Positions 24,820 to 32,239 of a DNA stretch of 32,239 nt are shown here, in pieces (the stretch's first letter is position 1; each line of letters opens with the position of its first letter). A program made the position numbers and the translations under genes. Below the pieces are notes generated by a model. The model ran no database searches. It had not been told where the DNA came from and saw nothing but the letters and a program-made list of their open reading frames with translations. This DNA comes from Nocardioides sp. (GTDB lineage Bacteria > Actinomycetota > Actinomycetes > Propionibacteriales > Nocardioidaceae): NCBI GenBank assembly GCA_025964985.1, contig JAOPXU010000187.1, positions 1-32,239 on the forward strand, given 5' to 3'.

Positions 24820-25836
24820 ATGAAGAAGACGATCAGCGCTGCTGTGGTCACCGCCGGAGTGCTGGCCCTGTCGGCCTGCGGCGGCGGTGGCAGCGGCGAC
24901 GACGCCAAGACCATCAACATCGTGGGCTTCGCGGTCCCTGAGGCTGCCAACAAGTCGATCGCCGAGGAGTTCGAGAAGACCGACGCCGGTGACGGGGTGT
25001 CCTTCAAGACCTCCTACGGTGCCTCGGGCGACCAGAGCCGCGCGGTCGAGTCCGGCCTCGAGGCCGACTACGTCCACTTCTCCGTGCCCAGCGACGTCGA
25101 CCGCCTGGTCGAGGCCGACCTGGTCGACGCCGACTGGGACCAGGGCGAGAACGCCGGCGTGGTGTCGCGCTCGGTCGTCGTCTTCGGTGTGCGCGAGGGC
25201 AACCCCAAGGGCATCGAGGACTGGGACGACCTCATCCAGCCCGGTGTCGAGATCGTGACGCCCAACCCGGCCTCTTCGGGTGCAGCGCGCTGGAACGCCC
25301 TGGCCGCCTACGGCCAGGTCGTCGCCGACGGCGGGACCGAGGCGGAGGCCGAGGAGTACGTCAACGCGTTCTACGGCAACGTCGTGTCCCTGCCCAACTC
25401 CGGCCGCGACGCCACCACCGGCTTCCTCGGTGGCACCGGCGACGTGCTGATGGCCTACGAGAACGAGGCCATCCTGGCCGCGCAGAACGGCGAGGGCTTC
25501 GAGTACATCATCCCGGAGACCTCGCTGCTGATCGAGAACCCGGGCGCCGTGCTCAAGGACGCCGACCCGGTGGCGCAGGACTGGCTCGACTTCGTCCTCA
25601 GCGACGAGGGTCAGCGCCAGTTCGCCCTCAAGGGCTTCCGCCCGATCCGCGACGACGTCGACTACGGCGGCACCGTCGAGGGCGCGACCGACCCGAGCGA
25701 CCCCTTCCCGGCGGTGGGCAACCTGCTGACCGTCGACGGTGACTTCGGTGGCTGGGACGAGGTGACCCCGAAGTTCTTCGACGAGGAGTCCGGCCTCATC
25801 ACCCTGGCCATCGAGGCCAGCGGCAAGGCGGAGTGA
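24820..25836 (+). CDS. subI: Sulfate ABC transporter substrate-binding lipoprotein
   Basis: This 338-residue protein has a lipoprotein signal: MKK, a hydrophobic core, then the lipobox LSAC with Cys20 as lipidated residue and a Gly/Ser linker. The mature part is a sulfate/thiosulfate-binding protein of the Sbp/CysP/SubI family, with SYGASGDQSRAVESGLEADYVHFS, TPNPASSGAARWNALAAYG and GFLGGTGDVLMAYENEA. It captures sulfate outside the membrane for CysTWA. ATG 24820 is chosen so the signal peptide starts normally; in-frame ATGs at 24754 and 24802 would add a hydrophilic leader. It is first in a four-gene operon. Confidence 0.92.
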   Translation: MKKTISAAVVTAGVLALSACGGGGSGDDAKTINIVGFAVPEAANKSIAEEFEKTDAGDGVSFKTSYGASGDQSRAVESGLEADYVHFSVPSDVDRLVEADLVDADWDQGENAGVVSRSVVVFGVREGNPKGIEDWDDLIQPGVEIVTPNPASSGAARWNALAAYGQVVADGGTEAEAEEYVNAFYGNVVSLPNSGRDATTGFLGGTGDVLMAYENEAILAAQNGEGFEYIIPETSLLIENPGAVLKDADPVAQDWLDFVLSDEGQRQFALKGFRPIRDDVDYGGTVEGATDPSDPFPAVGNLLTVDGDFGGWDEVTPKFFDEESGLITLAIEASGKAE

Positions 25837-25846
25837 CCTACCCGTC

Positions 25847-26698
25847 ATGACTGCACCACAGCTCGCGGGGGCCGTGCCGGCGACCAAGCGTCGCCGGCTC
25901 GGGCCCCGGTCCACCCTGACCAGGTCGTCGGGCGTCGGCCTCGGCATCGCCATGATCTGGTTCAGCCTGCTCGTCCTCATCCCCCTGTGCGCGGTCATCA
26001 TCACCGCGGGCGAGGGCGGGTGGGGTGCGTTCTGGACCACGATCACCAACGGCCAGACCCGCGCGGCGATCCAGCTGACCGTCGTGGCCGCTGCGGCCGT
26101 GACCGTCGTCAACGCGGTCATGGGCACCCTGATCGCCTGGGTGCTCGTGCGCGACCGGTTCTTCGGTCGCGCGGCGCTCGAGGTCCTCATCGACATCCCG
26201 TTCGCCCTGCCGACCATCGTCGCGGGCCTGGTGCTGCTCTCGCTCTACGGCAACGACGACGGCCCGCTCGGCATCAACGTGGCCAACCAGCCGGCGTCGG
26301 TGTTCCTCGCCTACCTCTTCGTGACCCTGCCGTTCGTCGTGCGGATGGTGCAGCCCGTGCTCGAGGAGATGGAGCGCGACGTCGAGGAGGCCGCGGCCTC
26401 CCTCGGCGCGAGCCGCCTGACGACGTTCCGGCGGATCATCCTGCCCAGCCTCACGCCCGCGATCACCGCCGGCGCCGCGCTGAGCTTCGCCCGCGGCGTG
26501 AGCGAGTACGGCTCGCTCGTGCTGCTCTCGGGCAACCTGCCCTTCAAGACCGAGGTGACCTCCGTGCGCATCCTCGGCAGCATCGAGAACGACAACGTCC
26601 CGGCCGCCGCCGCGGTGGCCTCCGTCCTCCTCCTGATCTCGCTCGTCGTGATCGTGGCGCTGGACGTCCTGCAGCGGAAGGTGGCAGCCCGTGGCTGA
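25847..26698 (+). CDS. cysT: Sulfate ABC transporter permease CysT
   Basis: This 283-residue inner-membrane permease has six predicted helices. The ABC-permease EAA loop, EEAAASLGASRLTTFRRIILPSL, is the contact with the CysA ATPase. FDIPFALPTIVAGLVLLSLYG-like sequence in the middle is typical of CysT/CysU. The basic N-terminus (KRRRLG) is cytoplasmic. It begins ten bases after the binding-protein stop and overlaps cysW by eight bases. No strong ribosome-binding site is seen, so coupling to the upstream gene is likely. Confidence 0.93.
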   Translation: MTAPQLAGAVPATKRRRLGPRSTLTRSSGVGLGIAMIWFSLLVLIPLCAVIITAGEGGWGAFWTTITNGQTRAAIQLTVVAAAAVTVVNAVMGTLIAWVLVRDRFFGRAALEVLIDIPFALPTIVAGLVLLSLYGNDDGPLGINVANQPASVFLAYLFVTLPFVVRMVQPVLEEMERDVEEAAASLGASRLTTFRRIILPSLTPAITAGAALSFARGVSEYGSLVLLSGNLPFKTEVTSVRILGSIENDNVPAAAAVASVLLLISLVVIVALDVLQRKVAARG

Positions 26699-27575
26699 CG
26701 CACTGCTCGATCGCGTCGACGCGGTCGACGAGCCGCCCAAGCGGCGCCGCCGGCGTACGGCCCGGACCCGCAAGGGCCCGGTCACCTACCTCATGCGGGC
26801 CGTGGTGGTCCTCTACCTGTTCCTGCTGGTGGCCTGGCCGGTGTCGTTCGTCGTGACCAACACGTTCGAGAACGGCACCGAGTCGATCACGCTGCTGCTC
26901 GAGGACCCCGACATCATCACCGCGCTGCGGCTGACGATCATCGTGGCGCTGATCTCCGTGGTCATCAACACCGTCTTCGGCGTGACGATGTCGCTGCTGC
27001 TCGTGCGCTACGAGTTCCCCGGCAAGCGGATCCTCAGCGCGCTGATCGACCTGCCGCTGTCGGTCTCGCCGATCGTGGTGGGCCTGGCGCTCGTGCTCGT
27101 CTACGGCGGCCGCGACGGCTTCTTCGGCCCCTCGCTCGAGAGCGCCGGTCTGCAGGTCATCTTCGCGACGCCGGGCGTCATCATGGCGACCACCTTCGTG
27201 GCGCTGCCGCTGGTCATCCGCGAGGTCGTGCCGGTGCTCGAGGAGATCGGCACCGACCAGGAGCAAGCGGCCAGCAGCCTCGGCGCGACCGGTCGCCAGA
27301 CGTTCTGGCGGATCACGCTCCCGGCCATCAAGTGGGCCGTCGTCTACGGCGTCGTCCTCAGCCTGGCCCGCTCGCTCGGCGAGTTCGGCGCGGTCAAGGT
27401 CGTCTCGGGCAACCTGCTCGGCGAGACCCGCACGGCCACGCTGGTGGTCGAGGAGAAGTACCTCAACTTCGACCAGCAGGGTGCCTACGCCATGGCCTTC
27501 CTGCTGGCCATGGTCTCCGTCGCCTGCATCGTGACGGTCGCCCTGATCCGCCCCAAGGACACCAGCACCCACTGA
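26691..27575 (+). CDS. cysW: Sulfate ABC transporter permease CysW
   Basis: This 294-residue second permease pairs with CysT. Its EAA loop is EQAASSLGATGRQTFWRITLPAI near residue 190, followed by SLARSLGEFGAVKVVSGN, a CysW hallmark. The N-terminus is a very basic stretch (KRRRRRTARTRK), placing it in the cytoplasm. The GTG start at 26691 overlaps the cysT end and has GGAAGGTGG upstream. cysA follows after 74 bp. Confidence 0.93.
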   Translation: MADALLDRVDAVDEPPKRRRRRTARTRKGPVTYLMRAVVVLYLFLLVAWPVSFVVTNTFENGTESITLLLEDPDIITALRLTIIVALISVVINTVFGVTMSLLLVRYEFPGKRILSALIDLPLSVSPIVVGLALVLVYGGRDGFFGPSLESAGLQVIFATPGVIMATTFVALPLVIREVVPVLEEIGTDQEQAASSLGATGRQTFWRITLPAIKWAVVYGVVLSLARSLGEFGAVKVVSGNLLGETRTATLVVEEKYLNFDQQGAYAMAFLLAMVSVACIVTVALIRPKDTSTH

Positions 27576-27610
27576 CCACCGCGACCTCCGCCACCGAGCG
27601 GCCGGGTCGC

Positions 27611-27640
27611 ACCCTGACTGACCCTGACTGACACTGAGAG
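27611..27640 (+). repeat. Tandem 10-bp repeat before cysA
   Basis: ACCCTGACTG occurs twice in perfect tandem (27611-27630), followed by a third, decayed unit that merges into the GAGAGG ribosome-binding site of cysA. Each unit carries TGACTGA-type stop triplets. It may simply be slippage, but it sets the spacing between cysW and cysA. Confidence 0.6.
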
Positions 27641-27649
27641 GCAACCACG

Positions 27650-28654
27650 ATGAGCATCGAGATCCGTGGGGTGAACAAGAAGTTCGGCGACTTCGTGGCC
27701 CTGGAGGACGTCAACGTCTCCATCCCGACCGGCCAGCTGACCGCGCTGCTGGGCCCCAGCGGCGGCGGCAAGTCGACGCTGCTGCGCATCATCGCCGGTC
27801 TCGAGACCGCCGACAGCGGCAGCATCGTCATCGAGGGCACCGAGGCGACCAACCTGCCGGCGCAGAAGCGCAACGTGGGGTTCGTCTTCCAGCACTACGC
27901 CGTCTTCAAGCACATGACGGTCACCAAGAACGTCGCCTTCGGCCTCGAGATCCGCAAGCGGCCCAAGGCCGAGGTCGCGGCCCGGGTCGACGAGCTGCTC
28001 AAGCTCGTCCACCTGTCGCAGTTCTCCCACCGCCTGCCCTCGCAGCTCTCGGGTGGCCAGCGGCAGCGGATGGCGCTGGCCCGGGCCCTGGCCGTCGAAC
28101 CGACCGTCCTGCTGCTCGACGAGCCGTTCGGTGCGCTGGACGCCAAGGTCCGCAAGGAGCTGCGCGACTGGCTGCGCCGCCTGCACGACGAGGTCCACGT
28201 GACCACGGTGTTCGTGACCCACGACCAGGAGGAGGCCATGGAGGTCTCCGACGAGATCGTCGTGATCAACGACGGTCGGGTCGAGCAGATCGGCACGCCC
28301 GACCAGCTCTACGACGAGCCGGCCAACCCGTTCGTCATGAGCTTCCTCGGCGAGGTGACGACGCTCGGCGGGCACTCGCTGCGCCCGCACGACGTCGAGG
28401 TGGCCGTCGAGCCCGACCTCGGTCCCGACGCCTACGCCGGCACCGTGACGCGCTACCTGAGGGTCGGCTTCGAGGTGCGGCTGACGGTCGCGCTCGAGGA
28501 CGGCTCCGAGGTGCTCGTCGTGCTGACGCGCACCCACGCTCGGGTCCTCGACCTGGCCGAGGGCAGCAAGGTCTGGCTCACGCCGACCCCCGGCGCGACG
28601 ATGGTCCCCGCGGGCAGCAAGACCGTCCTCAAGCAGCCCGTCGCGGCCGGCTGA
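27650..28654 (+). CDS. cysA: Sulfate ABC transporter ATP-binding protein CysA
   Basis: This 334-residue ATPase drives sulfate import. Walker A is GPSGGGKST (about residues 37-45), the Q-loop is in [13 protein letters not shown], the signature is [15 protein letters not shown], Walker B is [11 protein letters not shown] and the H-loop is [14 protein letters not shown]-terminal TOBE-type regulatory domain begins near residue 240 ([12 protein letters not shown]). GAGAGG precedes the ATG. Together with the binding lipoprotein, CysT and CysW it forms a complete importer. No sulfate-assimilation enzyme gene is in the window. Confidence 0.94.
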   Translation: MSIEIRGVNKKFGDFVALEDVNVSIPTGQLTALLGPSGGGKSTLLRIIAGLETADSGSIVIEGTEATNLPAQKRNVGFVFQHYAVFKHMTVTKNVAFGLEIRKRPKAEVAARVDELLKLVHLSQFSHRLPSQLSGGQRQRMALARALAVEPTVLLLDEPFGALDAKVRKELRDWLRRLHDEVHVTTVFVTHDQEEAMEVSDEIVVINDGRVEQIGTPDQLYDEPANPFVMSFLGEVTTLGGHSLRPHDVEVAVEPDLGPDAYAGTVTRYLRVGFEVRLTVALEDGSEVLVVLTRTHARVLDLAEGSKVWLTPTPGATMVPAGSKTVLKQPVAAG

Positions 28655-28666
28655 CGCAGGTGCTCC

Positions 28667-28692
28667 CGGCCGGCGGTGCTACCCGCCGGCCG
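28667..28692. terminator. Bidirectional terminator between cysA and yajQ
   Basis: A perfect 10-bp stem, CGGCCGGCGG with CCGCCGGCCG, closes on a six-base loop TGCTAC. It lies between the cysA stop on the plus strand and the yajQ stop on the minus strand, so it probably serves both. No T-run. Confidence 0.75.
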
Positions 28693-28699
28693 TCAGGGC

Positions 28700-29191
28700 T
28701 CAGCGGTAGTTGGTGAACTGCACCGCGAACTCGTAGTCCTGCGACTTGACCAGGGTCTGCACGGCCTGCAGGTCGTCGCGCTTCTTGGACGAGACGCGCA
28801 GCTCGTCGCCCTGGATCTGCGCCTTGACGCCTTTGGGGCCCTCGTCACGGATGAGCTTGGTGATCTTCTTCGCGTCCTCGCTGGTGATGCCCTCCTTGAG
28901 GGCGATCGAGATCTTCGACTGCTGCCCCGAGGCGCGCGGCTCGGAGGCGTCGAGGATCTTCAGGCTCTGCTGACGCTTGATGAGCTTGTCCTTGAACACG
29001 TCGAGGACCGCGGAGGCGCGGTCGTCGGCCGAGGCGCTGATCTCGATCGCCTCCTCGCCCTGCCACTCGATGGTGGCGCCGGTGCCCTTGAAGTCGAAGC
29101 GGGTCGAGATCTCGCGAGCGGTCTGCCCGAGGGCGTTGTCGACCTCCTGGCGGTCGATCTTGCTGACGATGTCGAACGACGAGTCGGCCAT
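28700..29191 (-). CDS. yajQ: YajQ-family nucleotide-binding protein
   Basis: This 163-residue protein is typical of the UPF0234/YajQ family. It opens [20 protein letters not shown], has [13 protein letters not shown], and ends with the conserved [13 protein letters not shown] and FAVQFTNYR. The fold is two ferredoxin-like halves. Members bind nucleotides; in Xanthomonas YajQ is a cyclic-di-GMP-responsive regulator, but this role cannot be assumed here. AGGAGGAGC lies about ten bases before the ATG. It is a single-gene unit, divergent from tRNA-Tyr and convergent with cysA. Confidence 0.95.
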   Translation of the reverse strand: MADSSFDIVSKIDRQEVDNALGQTAREISTRFDFKGTGATIEWQGEEAIEISASADDRASAVLDVFKDKLIKRQQSLKILDASEPRASGQQSKISIALKEGITSEDAKKITKLIRDEGPKGVKAQIQGDELRVSSKKRDDLQAVQTLVKSQDYEFAVQFTNYR

Positions 29192-29268
29192 GTGGGTGGT
29201 GCTCCTCCTGCTTGATGGGGCGGGGTCGGCGCGAGGGGTGCGATTCCGTCATCGCGGTCGGCCTGCGC

Positions 29269-29274
29269 TATTGT
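29269..29274 (+). promoter_or_regulatory. Probable -10 box of tRNA-Tyr
   Basis: TATTGT fits the actinobacterial TANNNT -10 consensus and stands out in GC-rich surroundings, 43 bp before the mature tRNA 5' end. TTCCGT at 29244 is a poor, 19-bp-spaced -35 candidate. Confidence 0.4.
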
Positions 29275-29317
29275 CGTCCCTCGTCCAGGGCCGCCGCGCG
29301 CGGCCCGGGCACACCCC

Positions 29318-29399
29318 GGCAGGTTGCCCGAGCGGCCAAAGGGAGCTGACTGTAAATCAGCCGGCACAGCCTACGCTGGTTCGAATCCAGCACCTGCCA
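29318..29399 (+). tRNA. tRNA-Tyr (GTA)
   Basis: An 82-nt tRNA. The acceptor stem GGCAGGT (29318-29324) pairs with ACCTGCC (29392-29398), with discriminator A at 29399. The anticodon stem GCTGA/TCAGC holds loop CTGTAAA with anticodon GTA at 29352-29354. The T arm is GCTGG-TTCGAAT-CCAGC. The variable region (29362-29374) contains a short GGC/GCC stem, as expected for class II tRNA-Tyr. The 3' CCA is not encoded. Confidence 0.95.
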
Positions 29400-29400
29400 C

Positions 29401-29436
29401 TCGAGGGCCCGACGTGTTCCACGTCCGGGCCCTCGA
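29401..29436 (+). terminator. Terminator after tRNA-Tyr
   Basis: TCGAGGGCCCG (29401-29411) pairs with CGGGCCCTCGA (29426-29436). An inner stem ACGTG/CACGT is separated by one bulged C and closed by loop TTC. It starts two bases past the tRNA and is followed by TGCATTTCT, so it likely ends the tRNA transcript. Confidence 0.85.
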
Positions 29437-29501
29437 TGCATTTCTGGCCGGTTCTCGTCGGACGTTCAACACGACGCAGCCGGGATTCGTACACCCTCCC
29501 A

Positions 29502-29526
29502 ATCCGGAAGCCCCGCGGCTCCGGAT
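29502..29526 (+). promoter_or_regulatory. Hairpin upstream of the collagen-like gene
   Basis: ATCCGGA pairs with TCCGGAT and, past one bulged A, GCC pairs with GGC around loop CCGC. It lies 55 bp before the start codon, in the presumed 5' leader. It could be a leader structure or an operator; I see no clear promoter hexamers nearby. Confidence 0.4.
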
Positions 29527-29580
29527 AGAAGGAACGCGACCCGGGGTGGGCCGCGTCACACCTATGAAGGGTTCACCTCC

Positions 29581-30441
29581 ATGCTCCGCATCAAGAATCC
29601 CGTCGCCGGCAAGCGCCCGAGCGGCCCCATGATCATGTCGACCGCTGCCCTCGTCGTCGCCCTCGGCGGCACGTCGTACGCCGCAGCCACCATCGGCACC
29701 AACAGCATCAAGAACGGTGCGGTCACCTCGCCGAAGATCGCGGACAGCACCATCCGCAGCATCGACGTCCGAGACGGCGGCATCTTCGCCCGCGACCTCG
29801 CGCCCGGCCTCCGTCAGGGGATGCAGGGCTCCACGGGCCCGCAGGGCCCCGCCGGCACCGACGGCGCTCCCGGTGCTCCTGGCGCAGCGGGCCCTGCCGG
29901 CCCTGCTGGTCCCGCCGGCCCTGCCGGTGTCGGCCGCTGGGCCCTCGTCGGCCCCAACGGCCAGATCCTCGCGCAGTCGGGCGGGTTCACCCTCGTCGCC
30001 GGCTACCCGACGCTCGCGAACAATGCGCCCGCCGGCAGCCCCGACAACTCGCTGCGCGCCAACGGCAACGTCTACATCAACGCCAACGAGGACCTGTCGA
30101 ACAACGGCATCCTCGCGACCGTCGTGCTGCAGAACACGATCGAGCAGAACGGCAACGCCAACACCAACGGCCGCGCCCCGGGCGCCGACGCCAACCCCGA
30201 GTTCTCGGGTGAGATCGCGGTCAGCCGCTGCACCTTCACCGGCAACACCGGCGTCGCGATCCCGACCGCCTGCGCACCCACGGGCGCCCAGAACGCGAGC
30301 AGCTTCGTGGTCAGCCCCCGTCTCAGCGACGGCAGCGTGACCACCGGCCTCGGCACCGCCGCCGAGCCGGGCACCCGGAAGGCCTTCTACGTGGTCGTCA
30401 CGGGCGACTCGAGCGACTTCGTCGCTCCGACGACCCCCTGA
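29581..30441 (+). CDS. Collagen-like exported protein
   Basis: This 286-residue protein has a basic start (MLRIKNPVAGKRPSG) and a hydrophobic segment ending near Tyr-Ala-Ala (about residue 39), likely an uncleaved anchor or a signal peptide. The next part, AATIGTNSIKNGAVTSPKI and similar, resembles a repeat found in many actinobacterial surface proteins. Residues ~83-117 are uninterrupted Gly-X-Y triplets (GPQGPAG...GPAGPAGPAG), a short collagen-like helix. The C-terminal ~170 residues are Asn/Thr-rich with two cysteines, possibly a beta-sandwich head. AAGGG precedes the ATG. The function is unknown; a trimeric surface or secreted protein is plausible. Confidence 0.8.
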   Translation: MLRIKNPVAGKRPSGPMIMSTAALVVALGGTSYAAATIGTNSIKNGAVTSPKIADSTIRSIDVRDGGIFARDLAPGLRQGMQGSTGPQGPAGTDGAPGAPGAAGPAGPAGPAGPAGVGRWALVGPNGQILAQSGGFTLVAGYPTLANNAPAGSPDNSLRANGNVYINANEDLSNNGILATVVLQNTIEQNGNANTNGRAPGADANPEFSGEIAVSRCTFTGNTGVAIPTACAPTGAQNASSFVVSPRLSDGSVTTGLGTAAEPGTRKAFYVVVTGDSSDFVAPTTP

Positions 30442-30462
30442 TCCACGGCTCAAACCGCTCCG

Positions 30463-30496
30463 CGACGGGCGCCGACCTCACGGTCGGCGCCCGTCG
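30463..30496 (+). terminator. Terminator after the collagen-like gene
   Basis: A perfect stem of 15 bp (30463-30477 with 30482-30496) closes on loop TCAC. It lies 22 bp past the stop codon and before the next gene, separating the two transcripts. Confidence 0.8.
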
Positions 30497-30541
30497 TCGT
30501 GCGTGGGGAATGCTGCTGGCGGCCGTCCTGTTCATCCGGGG

Positions 30542-31576
30542 ATGACCACGCTCTCCGTGCTCGACCTCGTGCCCGTCCGCTCCGACCAGACCAGCGGCGA
30601 CGCCGTCCGGGCCACCCTCGACCTGGCCCGGTGCGCCGACGAGCTCGGCTACCGCCGCTTCTGGGTCGCCGAGCACCACAACATGCCGGCCGTGGCCGCG
30701 ACCAACCCGCCGGTCCTGATCGCGATGATCGCCGGGGCCACCCGCACCATCCGCGTGGGCAGCGGCGGCGTCATGCTGCCCAACCACGCGCCGCTGGTCG
30801 TGGCCGAGCAGTTCGCGCTGCTCGAGGCCGCCCACCCCGGTCGCATCGACCTGGGCATCGGCCGCGCGCCGGGCACCGACCAGGTCACCACCTGGGCGCT
30901 GCGCCACGGCGCCGGGGGAGTCAGCGACGACAACGTCACCCACTTCCCCGAGTACGTCGACAACGTGCTGGCCATGATGGACGCCGACGGCGTCGGGGTC
31001 CGGGTGCAGGGGAGGACCCACGTCCTGCACGCCACGCCGCGGGCCTCGAGCGTCCCGACGATCTGGCTCCTCGGCAGCAGCGACTACTCGGCGCGCCTGG
31101 CCGCCGAGAAGGGCATGCCCTACGTCTTCGCCCACCACTTCTCCGGCCAGGGCACGGCCGAGGCGCTCGAGCTCTACCGCTCGACCTTCAAGCCCTCGCC
31201 CGAGCTCGCCGAGCCCCGCACCTTCCTCACCGTCAACGCCTGCGTGGCCGAGACCGAGGAGGAGGCCCGCCGGCTCGCCCTGCCGCAGCTGCTCACCATG
31301 CTGGCGCTGCGCTCGGGCCGCCCGCTCGAGGCCCAGGCGCTGGTCGAGGAGGCCGAGAAGCGCGAGCTGACCACCGACGAGCAGCACCTCGTCGACGCGA
31401 TGGCGCAGCGCTGGGTGATCGGCGACCCCGCGGGCGCGAGGAGCCAGCTGGAGGCACTCGCGGCGGCGTACGGCGTCGACGAGGTGATGGTCAACCCGGT
31501 CGCCGGAGCGTGGGTCGGCACCGAGCCGGGGAGCGCCCCGGCCCGCCAGCAGACGCTGCGCCTGCTCGCCGGCTGA
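30542..31576 (+). CDS. Luciferase-like (LLM class) flavin-dependent oxidoreductase
   Basis: This 344-residue TIM-barrel flavoenzyme belongs to the luciferase family, group 1 oxidoreductases. Recognisable segments are LSVLDLVPVRSDQTSGDA at the start, FWVAEHHNMPAVAATNPP, RVGSGGVMLPNHAPLVVAEQF and GRIDLGIGRAPGTDQ. It should use reduced FMN supplied by a partner reductase; the substrate cannot be told. The ATG at 30542 starts the family's conserved N-terminus; an upstream in-frame ATG at 30503 falls near the terminator stem and is unlikely. No good ribosome-binding site is seen. Confidence 0.92.
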   Translation: MTTLSVLDLVPVRSDQTSGDAVRATLDLARCADELGYRRFWVAEHHNMPAVAATNPPVLIAMIAGATRTIRVGSGGVMLPNHAPLVVAEQFALLEAAHPGRIDLGIGRAPGTDQVTTWALRHGAGGVSDDNVTHFPEYVDNVLAMMDADGVGVRVQGRTHVLHATPRASSVPTIWLLGSSDYSARLAAEKGMPYVFAHHFSGQGTAEALELYRSTFKPSPELAEPRTFLTVNACVAETEEEARRLALPQLLTMLALRSGRPLEAQALVEEAEKRELTTDEQHLVDAMAQRWVIGDPAGARSQLEALAAAYGVDEVMVNPVAGAWVGTEPGSAPARQQTLRLLAG

Positions 31577-31605
31577 CGGATTCGTGTTTCAGGGACGCCA
31601 GACCC

Positions 31606-31611
31606 TAAACT
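31606..31611 (+). promoter_or_regulatory. Probable -10 box of the infA operon
   Basis: TAAACT fits TANNNT and is the only A/T-rich hexamer in the 300-bp gap before infA. Transcription would start near 31618, giving an unusually long leader of about 260 nt. TTCGTG at 31581 is a weak -35 at 19 bp. Confidence 0.45.
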
Positions 31612-31876
31612 GGTGTGTCGGCCCAACATGGGTCTGTTTCGTGACGCCTCGCGGCTGCTCGAGCCAGTGGTGACCACTCCGTCCAGACCGATCCTCACGG
31701 ATCGGGACGGCCAGGTGTTCAGCGCTGTGCCCGACTTGAGGGGTCAGGGAGCGGCCGCATGAGGTCCACGGCTCCGCCGGAGTCGAGGTTCCCGGGTCGA
31801 ACGGTAGACAACCAACCTGCACCTCGTGGCGCCTCGGCGCCACGCCGGTGCGGACGCGATCAAGACAGTGAGGGAC
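31612..31876 (+). promoter_or_regulatory. Long structured leader before infA
   Basis: The stretch holds a 13-base dyad AGTGGT-G-ACCACT (31666-31678), a perfect 7-bp hairpin CCGATCC/GGATCGG with loop TCAC (31688-31705) and a perfect 8-bp hairpin CGTGGCGC/GCGCCACG with loop CTCG (31825-31844). A 44-codon open frame starts at ATG 31628, about ten bases from the predicted transcript start, and ends at TGA 31760-31762. I do not recognise its product. The leader may regulate translation-factor synthesis, but no known riboswitch or ribosomal-protein site is apparent. Confidence 0.4.
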
Positions 31877-32098
31877 ATGCCGAAGAAAGAAGGCGTGATC
31901 GAGATGGAGGGCTCCGTCGTGGAGGCCCTCCCCAACGCGTTTTTCCGTGTGGAGCTCAGCAACGGCCACAAGGTTCTCGCGCACATCAGCGGCAAGATGC
32001 GCCAGCACTACATCCGGATCCTCCCCGAGGACCGGGTCGTGGTGGAGCTCTCGCCGTACGACCTCACCCGGGGTCGCATCGTCTACCGCTACAAGTAA
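31877..32098 (+). CDS. infA: Translation initiation factor IF-1
   Basis: This 73-residue OB-fold protein binds the ribosomal A site during initiation. The sequence is nearly invariant in the family, with [20 protein letters not shown] and the C-terminal [16 protein letters not shown] 31877 gives the standard length; an in-frame start 17 codons upstream does not fit the family. The purine run GAGGGA sits almost against the ATG, an unusually short spacing. It heads a ribosomal-protein operon with rpmJ. Confidence 0.98.
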   Translation: MPKKEGVIEMEGSVVEALPNAFFRVELSNGHKVLAHISGKMRQHYIRILPEDRVVVELSPYDLTRGRIVYRYK

Positions 32099-32125
32099 CC
32101 AGCAGCCGAGCCAGAAAGGGTCGAC

Positions 32126-32239
32126 ATGAAGGTCAACCCGAGCGTCAAGCCGATCTGTGACAAGTGCAAGGTGATCCGTCGCCACGGCCGCGTCATGGTG
32201 ATCTGTGAGAACCCGCGTCACAAGCAGCGCCAGGGCTGA
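32126..32239 (+). CDS. rpmJ: 50S ribosomal protein L36
   Basis: This 37-residue zinc-ribbon type (C+) L36 starts [19 protein letters not shown] and has the ligands Cys11, Cys14, Cys27 and His32 (CDKC and CENPRH) intact. AAAGGG lies seven bases before the ATG. It follows infA by 27 bp, as in most bacteria. The window ends on its TGA; rpsM would be expected next. Confidence 0.98.
   Translation: MKVNPSVKPICDKCKVIRRHGRVMVICENPRHKQRQG

Noticed and set aside
31759..32160. 133-codon plus-strand frame overlapping infA
   Set aside because: It reads the infA gene out of frame into Arg-rich low-complexity sequence; IF-1 is certain in the other frame.

Overview
The window is high-GC actinobacterial chromosome, most likely from the Nocardioidaceae (Nocardioides-like). 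The evidence is very strong G/C third-position bias, a 14-gene complex I operon of actinobacterial type, a polyprenyl synthase translationally coupled to nuoN, a mycobacterial-style KorA/KorB pair, three tandem AIM24 paralogues, and abundant small palindromic intergenic repeats. The genus is inferred from general style; no database was searched.

Layout. 1-203: three 59-bp palindromic repeats. 204-2222 (minus): three overlapping or closely spaced AIM24-family genes. 2223-2503: divergent control region with a Rex-like operator. 2504-18759 (plus): nuoA to nuoN, complete and in canonical order, followed by a GTGA-overlapping polyprenyl diphosphate synthase (to 19745). 19774-20685 (minus): a RarD-type permease. 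20802-21266 (plus): a small secreted protein. 21337-24411 (minus): korB and korA, with a KstR-type dyad upstream. 24820-28654 (plus): a sulfate ABC transporter (binding lipoprotein, CysT, CysW, CysA). 28700-29191 (minus): YajQ. 29318-29399: tRNA-Tyr. 29581-30441: a collagen-like exported protein. 30542-31576: a luciferase-like flavin monooxygenase. 31877-32239: infA and rpmJ, the front of a ribosomal-protein operon; the window ends exactly at the rpmJ stop.

How the genes work together. NuoA-N oxidises NADH, reduces menaquinone and pumps protons. The adjoining prenyl synthase probably makes the menaquinone side chain. KorAB feeds the TCA cycle by a ferredoxin-dependent 2-oxoglutarate decarboxylation. 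The Cys system imports sulfate, which ultimately supplies sulfur for cysteine and Fe-S clusters.

The most unusual feature is a 67-nt repeat element present at four nuo gene junctions (B/C, D/E, J/K, L/M), always in the same orientation. One copy contains a second copy nested in its loop. Most other nuo junctions are start/stop overlaps. At these four sites the overlap appears to have been split and duplicated, with the element in between. In all four cases a stop-free mini-ORF crosses the element, beginning on the upstream gene's stop codon and ending on or one base before the downstream start codon. It looks like a mobile palindromic element that preserves translational coupling. Also notable are loss of all four ligands of the N7 iron-sulfur cluster in NuoG and operator-like dyads before nuoA and korA.
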